A stretch of DNA of 64,000 nucleotides from Jaenimonas drosophilae (lineage: Eukaryota; Euglenozoa; Kinetoplastea; Trypanosomatida; Trypanosomatidae). Each line of letters begins with the position of its first letter. Position 1 is the stretch's first letter. The notes under the pieces are model-generated. The model saw nothing but the letters and a program-made list of their open reading frames with translations, was not told where the DNA came from and made no database searches. Made by a program: the position numbers and the translations under genes. The stretch spans positions 1 through 64,000 of the forward strand of contig JASAON010001652.1 in NCBI GenBank assembly GCA_030849065.1, read 5' to 3'. Positions 7,678 to 16,510 of this stretch are shown here, one piece after another.

Positions 7678-10566
7678 TCATGACGACGTTTCGCCAAGAT
7701 CCAGCATGTGTCGTACTCCTCCCAGTAAAATCCACTCAGCATGAGTCTTCTTCCCTCCTGGATATACCAAGGCGCGAATGGAGCCCGCCTCGTACTTCAC
7801 CTTCGAAGCCGTCATTGTCGTCTCGGACAATGTCTGTTGCTCCGAATTGAGCTGATGAGAGGGGGGAAGGCGGTCCAGCACCTGCCACAGTCCGTGGAGC
7901 CACTCATTGGATGGGCGGACCGTCTCGCCAGACTTCCCCACTGCGGTAGCCCCGAGCTCACGCTCGCAGGCCTTTCGCAGAATCTCCACTGCCTCCACCA
8001 CTTGGACCATGAAGCGACCAATGGCATCGGCTGTCTCTACGTCGACGGGGTTGCGGCCTTCCGCCACATGGGTTGTGGCAAGATGGCTGTCAAAGAGGGC
8101 GGCGAGGTGGAGCAAGTGGTGAAGGAATGCGTAGATGGCATCCAACCGAGGGTGAAGTATGGCACCCTCTGTGGTTGGTTGTGGTGCCGTTCCATCTTGG
8201 TGGTCCACCGGTAGAGGAATCAAGACTGATCCGTGAATTGCAGCGGTTTTGACGCGATTGCCGCCGCTGACGAATGCGCTTTTTTGGCTGGACGGATCCA
8301 AGGTGCAGAAGAGGGTCACCCACTCTGGATAGCGGCGACAGGCCAGACGCATGGCACTGTTGGCTTCACTTCCGCGCCGAACGGCGTGCATCTCTGTGAT
8401 GCTGCGCGCAAAGGCGCTGGCAAGGACAACCGACTCCAGGGCGTGGTCAACCGCTTGACGAGCATCCAACATCGCACCGTGGTGCATGTACAGGGCGGCT
8501 TGCATGGTGACCATCTCCATCCGCTGGAGGATAACATTTGGAGCGTCCGGATGCCACGGCCAGACCGTCGCCGACTTTACCTGTTCCGATTGAAGACGCC
8601 GCCACACCTCCTTGGTCATTGACGGGGAGCCCAAGGGCGGGTAGAAGCGGAGCTCCTCCGTGACGTGCATCGCATCGAGAAAGATGGATTCATCACGTTG
8701 CTGGGCAAATCGCGCGCAGGTGGCTGTGACGAGATAGCGCAATCCAAGGGTGGCTGTCAGAGAGCCGTTGCCAAGTGTGGGGCTACCGGACAAGTCATTG
8801 GCGTCCACCGGGGCCTCGGCTTCTTCGCCACCATCTTCCTCTCCCCTTGCGATGGGCGTTGCCGTGTCCGTACTTGCCTGGGTGGAAATAAACCCGCGTC
8901 GTGAGCGTCTCCCAGCCACACCGGCGGCGTTTGGGGTTGGGGCGCGGCCACGCCCACGACGTTCGTGTGCGGTAGCAGAGGATGAACTGTCTCCCTCCAT
9001 CGTGCTGGACGGTGAGGCGTCGCTGCGGTCGAAGGTAAAGCTGTACTGCCTATCGACGGAGCGAATCTCTGCTGAGGAGAGACCAAACGTGCAGGGTTTC
9101 CCCGTGTCTGCGTCATAGTCCGTCACATAGCCACCCGTGATGGAATGTTTCGAGAATTCCACCGCCACATAAAACTGCGAGCCGAGGCGGTAGCCAAAGA
9201 GCCCATCCACCGCCGTTGCTGCCTCTGCCTGCGAGGCGTACTCCACAAAAGCCACGTAGAACATCTTCTTGGGGTCTGTGGTGCTGCGGGGGCGAACGAT
9301 GCGAACGCGGTGAATCTCCCCGAAGCGGTTCAGCAGCTGTCGCAGCTCGTCAAAGGCCATGGTGGAGGGAATGAACTTGAGGTGGAGGGTCCGACTGCGA
9401 CGTCCTTCCTCACTGTGGTAGTAGGCTGAGTTGCCCATCTCCACCAGCTTGGCGCTGTTGTTCGATGGAGTCAGGGGTGGTGCGAAGGTGAGCAGGTCGC
9501 GCTCTCGGATGGCACTGAGGGTGCCGCTGGACTCCATCGCCGCGCGCCCTTCGGCTTGACTGGTGGAGAGAGCCATGGAGGAGGAGGCGGCAAAGGTGTG
9601 ATCGCCTTGAGCGATCTCAGAGTCCCCATCCATCACTCCAGGTCGGGCCTCCTTCATGGTCGGAACACCCTGAGGTGCCGTACCCAGGTATGGCGTGGAC
9701 ACACTCCATCGCCCGGGTACCGATGCAACGAAGAGGACATTTCCTGGGAGGAGACGCACTTGGCTGCACAGCACACGTCGCCCCTCTTCGCGCCCGAGGC
9801 TTCTGGGAAGCGGCACACCATCCAGCCAGAGCTCGTAGCTGCCAGCGGGCTGCTTCATTTCCGTCTCAATGAAGTGTACAACCTCATCCATACAGGCCGC
9901 CTGCTCCCACGACGGATGCCGCATGGCGTGCACAGAGGAGTCGCGTTCCAAGAAGATACAGACAGTTCGTCCATCATAGTCTCCACACGCTGTGTAGGTA
10001 TGGCTTCCAGCTCCGCACAACAGGCAGTGGCTCCGGGAAAACTCGCGGATGTTTCGGGGATGAAGAGGATCTTCCTGCGTGGACTCCGTCGACTGGCTCG
10101 TTGGATAGGGATTGACGTTGACATGTGTAGCACGTGAGACACGGTCCGCATCTCCGCCGTAGGGAATCACGGTCGCTTGGGCGGGAAGGGGGTAGCCCTG
10201 CGCGGAGAGGAGTACTCCATCACCACCGCTCTGCATGATTGGAGGTGAAGGCGGCGGGGGGTTCGTTGGCATCGTGTTGTAGTACACGGGTACGGGATGA
10301 TTGTAGGAGGCAACTCGTGGCGCCTGCGAGTTCCATCCCATGTTGTTCCCCATAACGGTGGTGGGAGGGCACTCCACCTGATTAGAATACACAACAGGCA
10401 TGACGGGGTAGCCACACATGACCCCATTGGGGCTCATGAAAGATTGGGGAAGCATGCCAGCTGGCTGCTGAATGGAGACAGCGGGAAGTGGGGGTTGGTG
10501 AACAAAGTCTCCAGAAGCTGGGGGGCCGCTGGGCTGGTAGGCTCCTGGATGGTTCCACTGAAACAT
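7678..10566 (-). CDS. Zinc-knuckle and RRM RNA-binding protein (962 aa)
   Basis: The ~165-residue N-terminus is Pro/Gln/Tyr/Met-rich and looks disordered. A CCHC zinc knuckle (CLLCGAGSHTYTAC, spacing C-X2-C-X4-H-X4-C) follows at residues 181-194. One RRM lies at about 392-472, with RNP2-like LHLKFIP and RNP1-like KKMFYVAFVEY. An acidic/RG-containing linker (ERRGRGRAPTP near 560) follows, then a helical C-terminal region (about 610-960) that I cannot assign. Between knuckle and RRM lies a compact stretch (about 195-290) that also looks folded. It is a likely post-transcriptional regulator, which is how kinetoplastids control most gene expression; the target RNAs are unknown. The ATG at 10566 (MFQWNHPG) is the first in frame. 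The gene is followed by a very long, U-rich spacer, which may be its own regulatory 3' UTR. Confidence 0.85.
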   Translation of the reverse strand: MFQWNHPGAYQPSGPPASGDFVHQPPLPAVSIQQPAGMLPQSFMSPNGVMCGYPVMPVVYSNQVECPPTTVMGNNMGWNSQAPRVASYNHPVPVYYNTMPTNPPPPSPPIMQSGGDGVLLSAQGYPLPAQATVIPYGGDADRVSRATHVNVNPYPTSQSTESTQEDPLHPRNIREFSRSHCLLCGAGSHTYTACGDYDGRTVCIFLERDSSVHAMRHPSWEQAACMDEVVHFIETEMKQPAGSYELWLDGVPLPRSLGREEGRRVLCSQVRLLPGNVLFVASVPGRWSVSTPYLGTAPQGVPTMKEARPGVMDGDSEIAQGDHTFAASSSMALSTSQAEGRAAMESSGTLSAIRERDLLTFAPPLTPSNNSAKLVEMGNSAYYHSEEGRRSRTLHLKFIPSTMAFDELRQLLNRFGEIHRVRIVRPRSTTDPKKMFYVAFVEYASQAEAATAVDGLFGYRLGSQFYVAVEFSKHSITGGYVTDYDADTGKPCTFGLSSAEIRSVDRQYSFTFDRSDASPSSTMEGDSSSSATAHERRGRGRAPTPNAAGVAGRRSRRGFISTQASTDTATPIARGEEDGGEEAEAPVDANDLSGSPTLGNGSLTATLGLRYLVTATCARFAQQRDESIFLDAMHVTEELRFYPPLGSPSMTKEVWRRLQSEQVKSATVWPWHPDAPNVILQRMEMVTMQAALYMHHGAMLDARQAVDHALESVVLASAFARSITEMHAVRRGSEANSAMRLACRRYPEWVTLFCTLDPSSQKSAFVSGGNRVKTAAIHGSVLIPLPVDHQDGTAPQPTTEGAILHPRLDAIYAFLHHLLHLAALFDSHLATTHVAEGRNPVDVETADAIGRFMVQVVEAVEILRKACERELGATAVGKSGETVRPSNEWLHGLWQVLDRLPPSHQLNSEQQTLSETTMTASKVKYEAGSIRALVYPGGKKTHAEWILLGGVRHMLDLGETSS

Positions 10567-11950
10567 AACTGATCTGAATGGAGCAAAGCCGAGGACGTGC
10601 GAGGGAAGACCCGTCCCTGCGTTCTACTACCCGACAAGTCTACCGCACACGTGAGTTACGGTCGTGAATCTGTGCACTGCTAAGCCGTCGCACGCACAAG
10701 GAGTGATGCGAGGAACGTTTGCAGTGGGAGTGGGTGAGTATGTGGTTAGAACGATGATACCGCGGAGCCTCTTTGCTGCTGCGGTCTGCGGGTCTGGGCG
10801 TGGCCACAACCAATCAACTAGAAACGCGAACGAGAGAGGTACAAGTGAGAAACAGTGTGTGTGTCTGTGAGCTCTTTCGTTTTTGTGTGTACGTGTGTGT
10901 CGGTGTGTAAGCAATGGACACACAATCCCACAGCTGGTGCTGAGCCAAAGCCTTGGGGTATTGCAGTCAACACGACGAAGTAGGCGAAGAAGAGGGCCCA
11001 GGACACGGGGGGAGGAAAGAAAGAGTGAGAGGGAGGGAGAGAGAAAAAGGGGGGTACGAGTGAGGGTTTGAGGAGGATGGATGGTCTATCCTGGGACCAA
11101 AGGAGTTGTCGTGTCCTCGTCCTATCACTCGAAGTGCGTCGGTATGGGTCCCTGACGGAAGTGCAGAGGAAGATAGGGATAGACTGAAAGAAAATCCAGC
11201 AACCTATCCTAGTGAGCGGAGTAAAGAACAATGAAGCAAAAACACTTGGGAAATGACTCCAACACCTCTCTGGCTTTCTGAATTCGATGCGGCAGAAACA
11301 GAGGGGTTTCAGGTGGAGTACGGTGAACGGATGAAATCGAGGTGGTGAAGTTGTGGGTGAAGTCTGCTGGATCTGGACGCGTCCGGAAGGGGTTAAGACG
11401 ATGTGTAACAAGGTTTCTCTTGCCAGTGAAGCAACAATGAAGACTTCAAAGGACGGTGCCGATATGACGACACCACAATTGATGGGAGGACAGCGTCTTT
11501 GAAAAATCTGAATGAAATAGACCCTGAAGACAGGAAAGAAAAAGGCGTTGTTTCTTCTGAAAGTATGGTTGAGTGGTGTGCCAACTCAGCCGTCCTCGAT
11601 GGTTGCGGTGCGTGAATCGGAGTGAGTCTATAATGACGACAAGAGATGGAAGGAGAGAGAACAGCGAAGTAGTGGATTCATCACGTCGATTCCACCAGCA
11701 GAAAGAACCCCGTGTGCCAGAAATCTCATGCTTGATTGTGATGTATGCGTGGATGGAAACGAGTTCATCCATCAACGGTGAAACAGGTGCAGTGTAGGTG
11801 AAGTGTACGATCTAATTTCGCGTCTAGGAAAATAACGGCTGGATCTCTTCCCAAGCCGTACATGGTGAGCAATTATTTTTTTTTGTGTGTGTGTGTGGGG
11901 GGGGGATAAGTAGGTTGAAACGTCGTTGAGTTTGATCATGACTGTTCGTC
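10567..11950. other. Intergenic spacer (1.4 kb)
   Basis: Spacer between the ankyrin/TM gene and the RRM gene. It contains interrupted GT tracts around 10855-10912 and a GT run passing into a G-run at about 11885-11905. No gene is supported. Confidence 0.55.
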
Positions 11951-14900
11951 CTATTCAGAGCCGCCCAGAATGACGTGGACGAGAGACTTCTCTTTTCGTC
12001 GGGCGACATAGCGCTTTCGTCGGCCTCGACTGGTCCCTGCCGCTCCGGCCAGCACCTCTGCTCGCCACTCAAGACGCTTGCGTCGGGCATAGCGCCAGCG
12101 ATGGGCGGCCACATGCCGTAGTTTTGCCATGTTGTCAGCATCTACATCTGTGGAGTCGGGTGCCTTTGCGTTGTCCGCGATGCTCCCATTGTCTGAGAGG
12201 CTGTCGGAGTCGGAGCAGGGAAGGTTTGCCGAGGCCGACACAACGCCAGATGCCTTCAGTACCATGGGCAGCATGCCGTGGTGGTCCAGTACGGCCAGCA
12301 GCTCACTCACCGCCACTTCCTCCGCATCGACCGCAGCTAAGGGAGACTTGGCTGCTGCTGAGTCGGTGGAGGTGGAGGAGACGACTGCGGCAGCTTCATC
12401 CAGCTGCGCCCACTGCGGTAATTGTGGCTGAAGAGTGCGCAGCAGGCCAAACACGCCTGGGGCGGGGATCGACGTGAGGTGGACCCCAGCAAGCCATGTT
12501 CTCCACATCAGCACCGCTGATGCCAACCATGGTCGGTGGCGAGCCAAACCATCTCCGCTATCATGTGTGGTAGATATGACACCACAGCGATTCAGGTAGC
12601 CCGAGGTACTGAGTATCATGGCCAGGGTGAAGATGGAGGCAGCCCACACAGGGGAAGTGAAGAGAATAGCAACCGTTAGTGCACCCGCGCCGTGTGCGTG
12701 GGCGACCCGGGCATTCTCAATGAGCTGACGGTAGTCGTAGGTGACCTCGATCCAGAGAAGTAGCATGAGACCCCAGCCCGTGCTGAAGGGTAGGGTGGTG
12801 CCTGGAAGGGCGAGAAACCGATGAGTTGACAAGGCAGGCCAAGTCCACTCCTGAAGAACCATAATACAAAGCAGAGCGATACAGAGACTGCTAAAGAGTA
12901 CTGCACAACATGCCCGTGCTGCGGGTGGACTACGTGGCTCTGCCAGATATACCATACTGGGAACTTCTTCTGAGGGTGTGCTGAGGAGGCTTGCCATGCC
13001 AAAAATAAAAACAAGAATGCCCATGCCAGTGAGGACGGTGACCCAGAAGACCCACAACCGAAACCGGTGAATGGAGAGGTCGGTTGTCATCTCCACACCA
13101 CCAAGACGTTTGGAGATCCAACTCCGAGGAGCATCATCATCCTTTTCAGGAGCATCTCCATCTGTGCGAGTGAGTGGAACATACACTGGAGGGGCAGACG
13201 ACATCTTCTGTCGAAACCGAGCATGCGTACATACACGCCACAGAACGCGGCGCGATAGCCACGGGGCGAGATGAAGGTCAATCCAGTTTGCCAACGTATC
13301 ATACCGGTAGTGGGGGAGATACGCAGTGAGGACACCTTGCTGATACATAAGGTCCAACAAGTAACAGGCAAGGAACCAGTCAATGAGCAGAGCACTCGCC
13401 CATACCCGGAGCATAACACCAGCGTATGTCGTGCTGCTGCCCATGCTCGGGCCGATGGTGGCCCAATCTGCCTGACCTGACCAGAAGGCATGTAGAAGTG
13501 CGTTGTAGAGGAGCGCGCTAAAGTAAAGTCCGGATACGGCCCCCACCACCCCCAGCCACAGCGACGCCCTGCGATGAGGTACGTAGTGAGTGAGGTAGGC
13601 AAAGCCGAATTGGGATTGCAGAAAAGGTATCTCCCCAGGTAGGAAGGCACCTAGGCACGGGAGGCGTAGCCAACGTGCACCAAATGGCCCCACGAGCACC
13701 ACCAAGACGACAGCCCCGCCGACAGAACCGAGTAGAATACATAGCACACGGAAGAATCCCATGAAGAAGGTGGATCCATTCCACTTAGAACCTAGCAGAT
13801 TAATGACGGTAAACCAGTAGCCGTGCCTCACTTCACGAAACCATGATGCGGAGCAGTCCAATGAGTAGCTCACAATGTGCAGGAGTAGCAAAAGAGCCAC
13901 ACAGACAAGTCGCGTGATGGGTCCCCTGAGGTAGTAGAGCAGCCAGTCACAATGCCGGGTAATGAGGACCATCTGTGGTGGTGATGTCTCAGGCATGGCA
14001 ACAACTGAAGGCGAGATGGACGGAGACGGCACCATGGCACACCGGCCTGGTGACCGAGACAACGTCCGTGCGAGCATCACACGGCGCGACCCGACCTTGC
14101 CAACTTCTTTGCTGTTGCCATGTACCACCACACCCTCTGCGCTGGGCGAGGCGGTGTGGGTACGGCAGCGTCCGGTGGGGGCAGCTGGAGGCGGGGAGGG
14201 TGACGGCGTGCGGAAGCGAACAGACGGAGAGCGACCTCGGGAGTAGCTTCGTGTGGCTCCCGTCTCAGCGGGTGGTGGGCTCACACGGTCGATTCGAAGT
14301 GGTGGTGAGGCGGCACCTGAGAGCCGCTGAACGTTGACCTCCTTGGCGTCAGCGGGAGGGGGAATGCGTGCAGGGGGCTCCGCTGGAGGGGCTTCTTTGC
14401 CGCTTACTAACGTACGCAACCACTTCTTGGTGCTCTCCATGTCATTGACATCCGCTCGCTTTGCAGCGTCTCTGAGGTACTGCACAACTTCTCGAGCATT
14501 GGGGCCCAAAAATCGTGCGTGTTCCAATGCCCACAGAGCCGGTGTCATACCAAAGGCGTCCTCCTGTCGCGGATTGACGTGGTAGTGCTCCACCAGCAAC
14601 TTTAGGAAGGGAATACGTCCTGGCCATGCCGGGGTTGCCCCATCCGCGGTGACGGCGCAGTGAAGGAGATTCTGCTGACATCCCGTCTGGAGCTCCTTGA
14701 CGGAAGCCGGCACGTGGTGCATGGATTCGTCTCGGGCCAGTGAGGCGTACACACTCCGCTCACGACCCTCTAAACGACGGCTCACCTCAATCCCCTTTCC
14801 AGCAGCGAAGAGAGCCGTCACTGAGCCCGGAAAGGCGCGCATGGCCAGGGTCAAGGGGGTGTCTCCTTGGACATCTTCCACCGCATGAACGGCACTTCCC

Positions 14901-16267
14901 GCTCGGAGGCACTCCCGAACCACAGTCATTGATCCCGTCAGTACCGCCAGATGCATCAGCGTGTACCCTGTGTGAGAATCAATGACACCATCCAGGATGC
15001 AGGCGGACTGCGCCGCCGTCGTAGAGGAGGACCCAGCTTCCTCCACGAGCACAACACAGGGCAGAAACGGAGTTGCTCGGTCACCAGCTGCCTCCATCCC
15101 ATCTCGTACTCTCAAACGGGCATAGAGATGAAGGAGGGCGGCAATACGCTCGGCTTTACGGCTGAGGATCGCGTGCGCCAGGTTGTACTGAAACTGCCGT
15201 GTCGTCCACACCACCACCGGGGAGGAAACAGTTGCCTTTGTCTCACGGTCGTCCTCTCGTGGCATAATGTCCACATCAATCGTGGTTCGTTCTTCTGTGG
15301 TGAATCCACGCAGGGGACGCGAGGAGGAGATGTCTCGTGGAGCGGTAGTGGCGCGTGTCTCCACAGCAGTGGGCAGAGGAGCATCTAGATTCTGAGGCTG
15401 TGGTGCACTTGCCTTTGAGGCCGGAGAGACTCCGCTGGAGATGAGCTCTCGAGTTGTGGCAGAAACCGTGGTCTTGCATGCAGATGTTGCACATGTCACA
15501 GGCCGTACTGAGGTGTCAGTAGCTTTTGCTGGCAATGCGTTTCCCGTGGTAACAGGCTGCAGTGGATGTGGGCGGCGGGCTTGACTGTCCTGAGCTGGAT
15601 GAGGGGCACTAACTTGAGCGGCAGGCCCACGTCGTGAAGGGCTAATGCTCTTGGCTGGCGAAGTTTTGGATGCATGCTGGATGGGTGATGCATGCTGCTG
15701 ATTGCTGCGATACGCAGCACGCATGGCGGCCATGGAGGATTCAGTCTTCAATGCATCCGCGGGTGACGGTTTGGCGGGTGCGTGACTGTGGCCTCGTGTG
15801 GTTTTCTGTAGCGGTACTGCCTGCCGTGGCAGTAGCTGCTGGCTGCATTCTATTGGGAAGAGCTGACGCATCACTCCGGGTGCTGACCCACTTCGAGGAC
15901 CAGGCGCATGTCTAGGAGGCGATGGCTTTTTGGAAGTGCGTCCATGGCGCGGGGCTGGACCACCAGATGGAGGTGGACGTCCCTGTGGACTACCTCCGAA
16001 GGGATTCAGCCGATTGTTAGGTGAGTTGTAGAGGGGAATGGGAGAAAAGGCCCCGCTGCTGGCGTGGCTGTAGGATGGATCGCTTGAGCGGAGGTCATGA
16101 CGCACCCGCTTGGTTGTTGGCGTCTCCGATTTTCCAGGATGACTGGGAGAGAGAACGGGCGATATGGGTGCTGTCTTGTTCTGGGAATGAATGGAGAGGC
16201 TAAGCTGCCGCTGGCGGTCTTCAGTGTCGAGCACTGCGAGCGGTCGGCGACTGGCTTCCTGGTCCAT
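11951..16267 (-). CDS. Ankyrin-repeat, multi-pass membrane protein with a TMEM117-like domain (1438 aa)
   Basis: The first ~340 residues are Pro/Ser/Ala-rich and disordered. Ankyrin-type repeats follow at about 430-600 (TLMHLAVLTGSMTVVRECL; GDTPLTLAMRAF; GMTPALWALEHA), then another Ser/Pro linker. A hydrophobic region at about 780-1220 has roughly eight TM segments, and the tail is charged (Lys/Arg-rich at the very end). From memory, the order of membrane-segment landmarks resembles human TMEM117: a YY-x-x-P start (YYLRGPITRL), a YNALL segment, an IDWF/LLDLMYQQ segment, MVLQEWTWP and LLLWIEVTYDY. I inspected it for a DHHC palmitoyltransferase core because ankyrin-DHHC proteins are common; the DHHG near residue 1335 lies outside the membrane region without the Cys-rich motif, so it is not one. 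The ATG at 16267 is first in frame. The TMEM117 assignment is an inference; ankyrin and TM content are directly visible. Confidence 0.75.
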   Translation of the reverse strand: MDQEASRRPLAVLDTEDRQRQLSLSIHSQNKTAPISPVLSPSHPGKSETPTTKRVRHDLRSSDPSYSHASSGAFSPIPLYNSPNNRLNPFGGSPQGRPPPSGGPAPRHGRTSKKPSPPRHAPGPRSGSAPGVMRQLFPIECSQQLLPRQAVPLQKTTRGHSHAPAKPSPADALKTESSMAAMRAAYRSNQQHASPIQHASKTSPAKSISPSRRGPAAQVSAPHPAQDSQARRPHPLQPVTTGNALPAKATDTSVRPVTCATSACKTTVSATTRELISSGVSPASKASAPQPQNLDAPLPTAVETRATTAPRDISSSRPLRGFTTEERTTIDVDIMPREDDRETKATVSSPVVVWTTRQFQYNLAHAILSRKAERIAALLHLYARLRVRDGMEAAGDRATPFLPCVVLVEEAGSSSTTAAQSACILDGVIDSHTGYTLMHLAVLTGSMTVVRECLRAGSAVHAVEDVQGDTPLTLAMRAFPGSVTALFAAGKGIEVSRRLEGRERSVYASLARDESMHHVPASVKELQTGCQQNLLHCAVTADGATPAWPGRIPFLKLLVEHYHVNPRQEDAFGMTPALWALEHARFLGPNAREVVQYLRDAAKRADVNDMESTKKWLRTLVSGKEAPPAEPPARIPPPADAKEVNVQRLSGAASPPLRIDRVSPPPAETGATRSYSRGRSPSVRFRTPSPSPPPAAPTGRCRTHTASPSAEGVVVHGNSKEVGKVGSRRVMLARTLSRSPGRCAMVPSPSISPSVVAMPETSPPQMVLITRHCDWLLYYLRGPITRLVCVALLLLLHIVSYSLDCSASWFREVRHGYWFTVINLLGSKWNGSTFFMGFFRVLCILLGSVGGAVVLVVLVGPFGARWLRLPCLGAFLPGEIPFLQSQFGFAYLTHYVPHRRASLWLGVVGAVSGLYFSALLYNALLHAFWSGQADWATIGPSMGSSTTYAGVMLRVWASALLIDWFLACYLLDLMYQQGVLTAYLPHYRYDTLANWIDLHLAPWLSRRVLWRVCTHARFRQKMSSAPPVYVPLTRTDGDAPEKDDDAPRSWISKRLGGVEMTTDLSIHRFRLWVFWVTVLTGMGILVFIFGMASLLSTPSEEVPSMVYLAEPRSPPAARACCAVLFSSLCIALLCIMVLQEWTWPALSTHRFLALPGTTLPFSTGWGLMLLLWIEVTYDYRQLIENARVAHAHGAGALTVAILFTSPVWAASIFTLAMILSTSGYLNRCGVISTTHDSGDGLARHRPWLASAVLMWRTWLAGVHLTSIPAPGVFGLLRTLQPQLPQWAQLDEAAAVVSSTSTDSAAAKSPLAAVDAEEVAVSELLAVLDHHGMLPMVLKASGVVSASANLPCSDSDSLSDNGSIADNAKAPDSTDVDADNMAKLRHVAAHRWRYARRKRLEWRAEVLAGAAGTSRGRRKRYVARRKEKSLVHVILGGSE

Positions 16268-16510
16268 GGCTTCAGCCTAATTGAATGTGAAACAAGAATA
16301 CGTAATGCGAGAGAGGAAAGAGAGAGGAATCCTAATGTATACACAGACACGCAGAGTGGAGGTCTACAGTGGAGGGAAGGCGTAGTGAACGTGAGAGGTG
16401 AGGAGCATTCATGTTGTCTCAGTGGACCTTGTGTGACGGTTGAACCCATACGACCCGTCATTCCGCAGTTTCGCCCCCACACACGTACGCCTGCACGTTC
16501 TCCAGGGAGG

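Noticed and set aside
10818..11411. 197-codon minus-strand frame in the spacer between the ankyrin/TM and RRM genes
   Set aside because: The composition is dominated by Ser/Pro/Phe and Thr/His repeats derived from GT tracts; no recognisable fold.
12248..12300. DHHG sequence suggesting an ankyrin-DHHC palmitoyltransferase
   Set aside because: It lies in the C-terminal tail, outside the membrane region, and lacks the preceding cysteine-rich motif and the final Cys.
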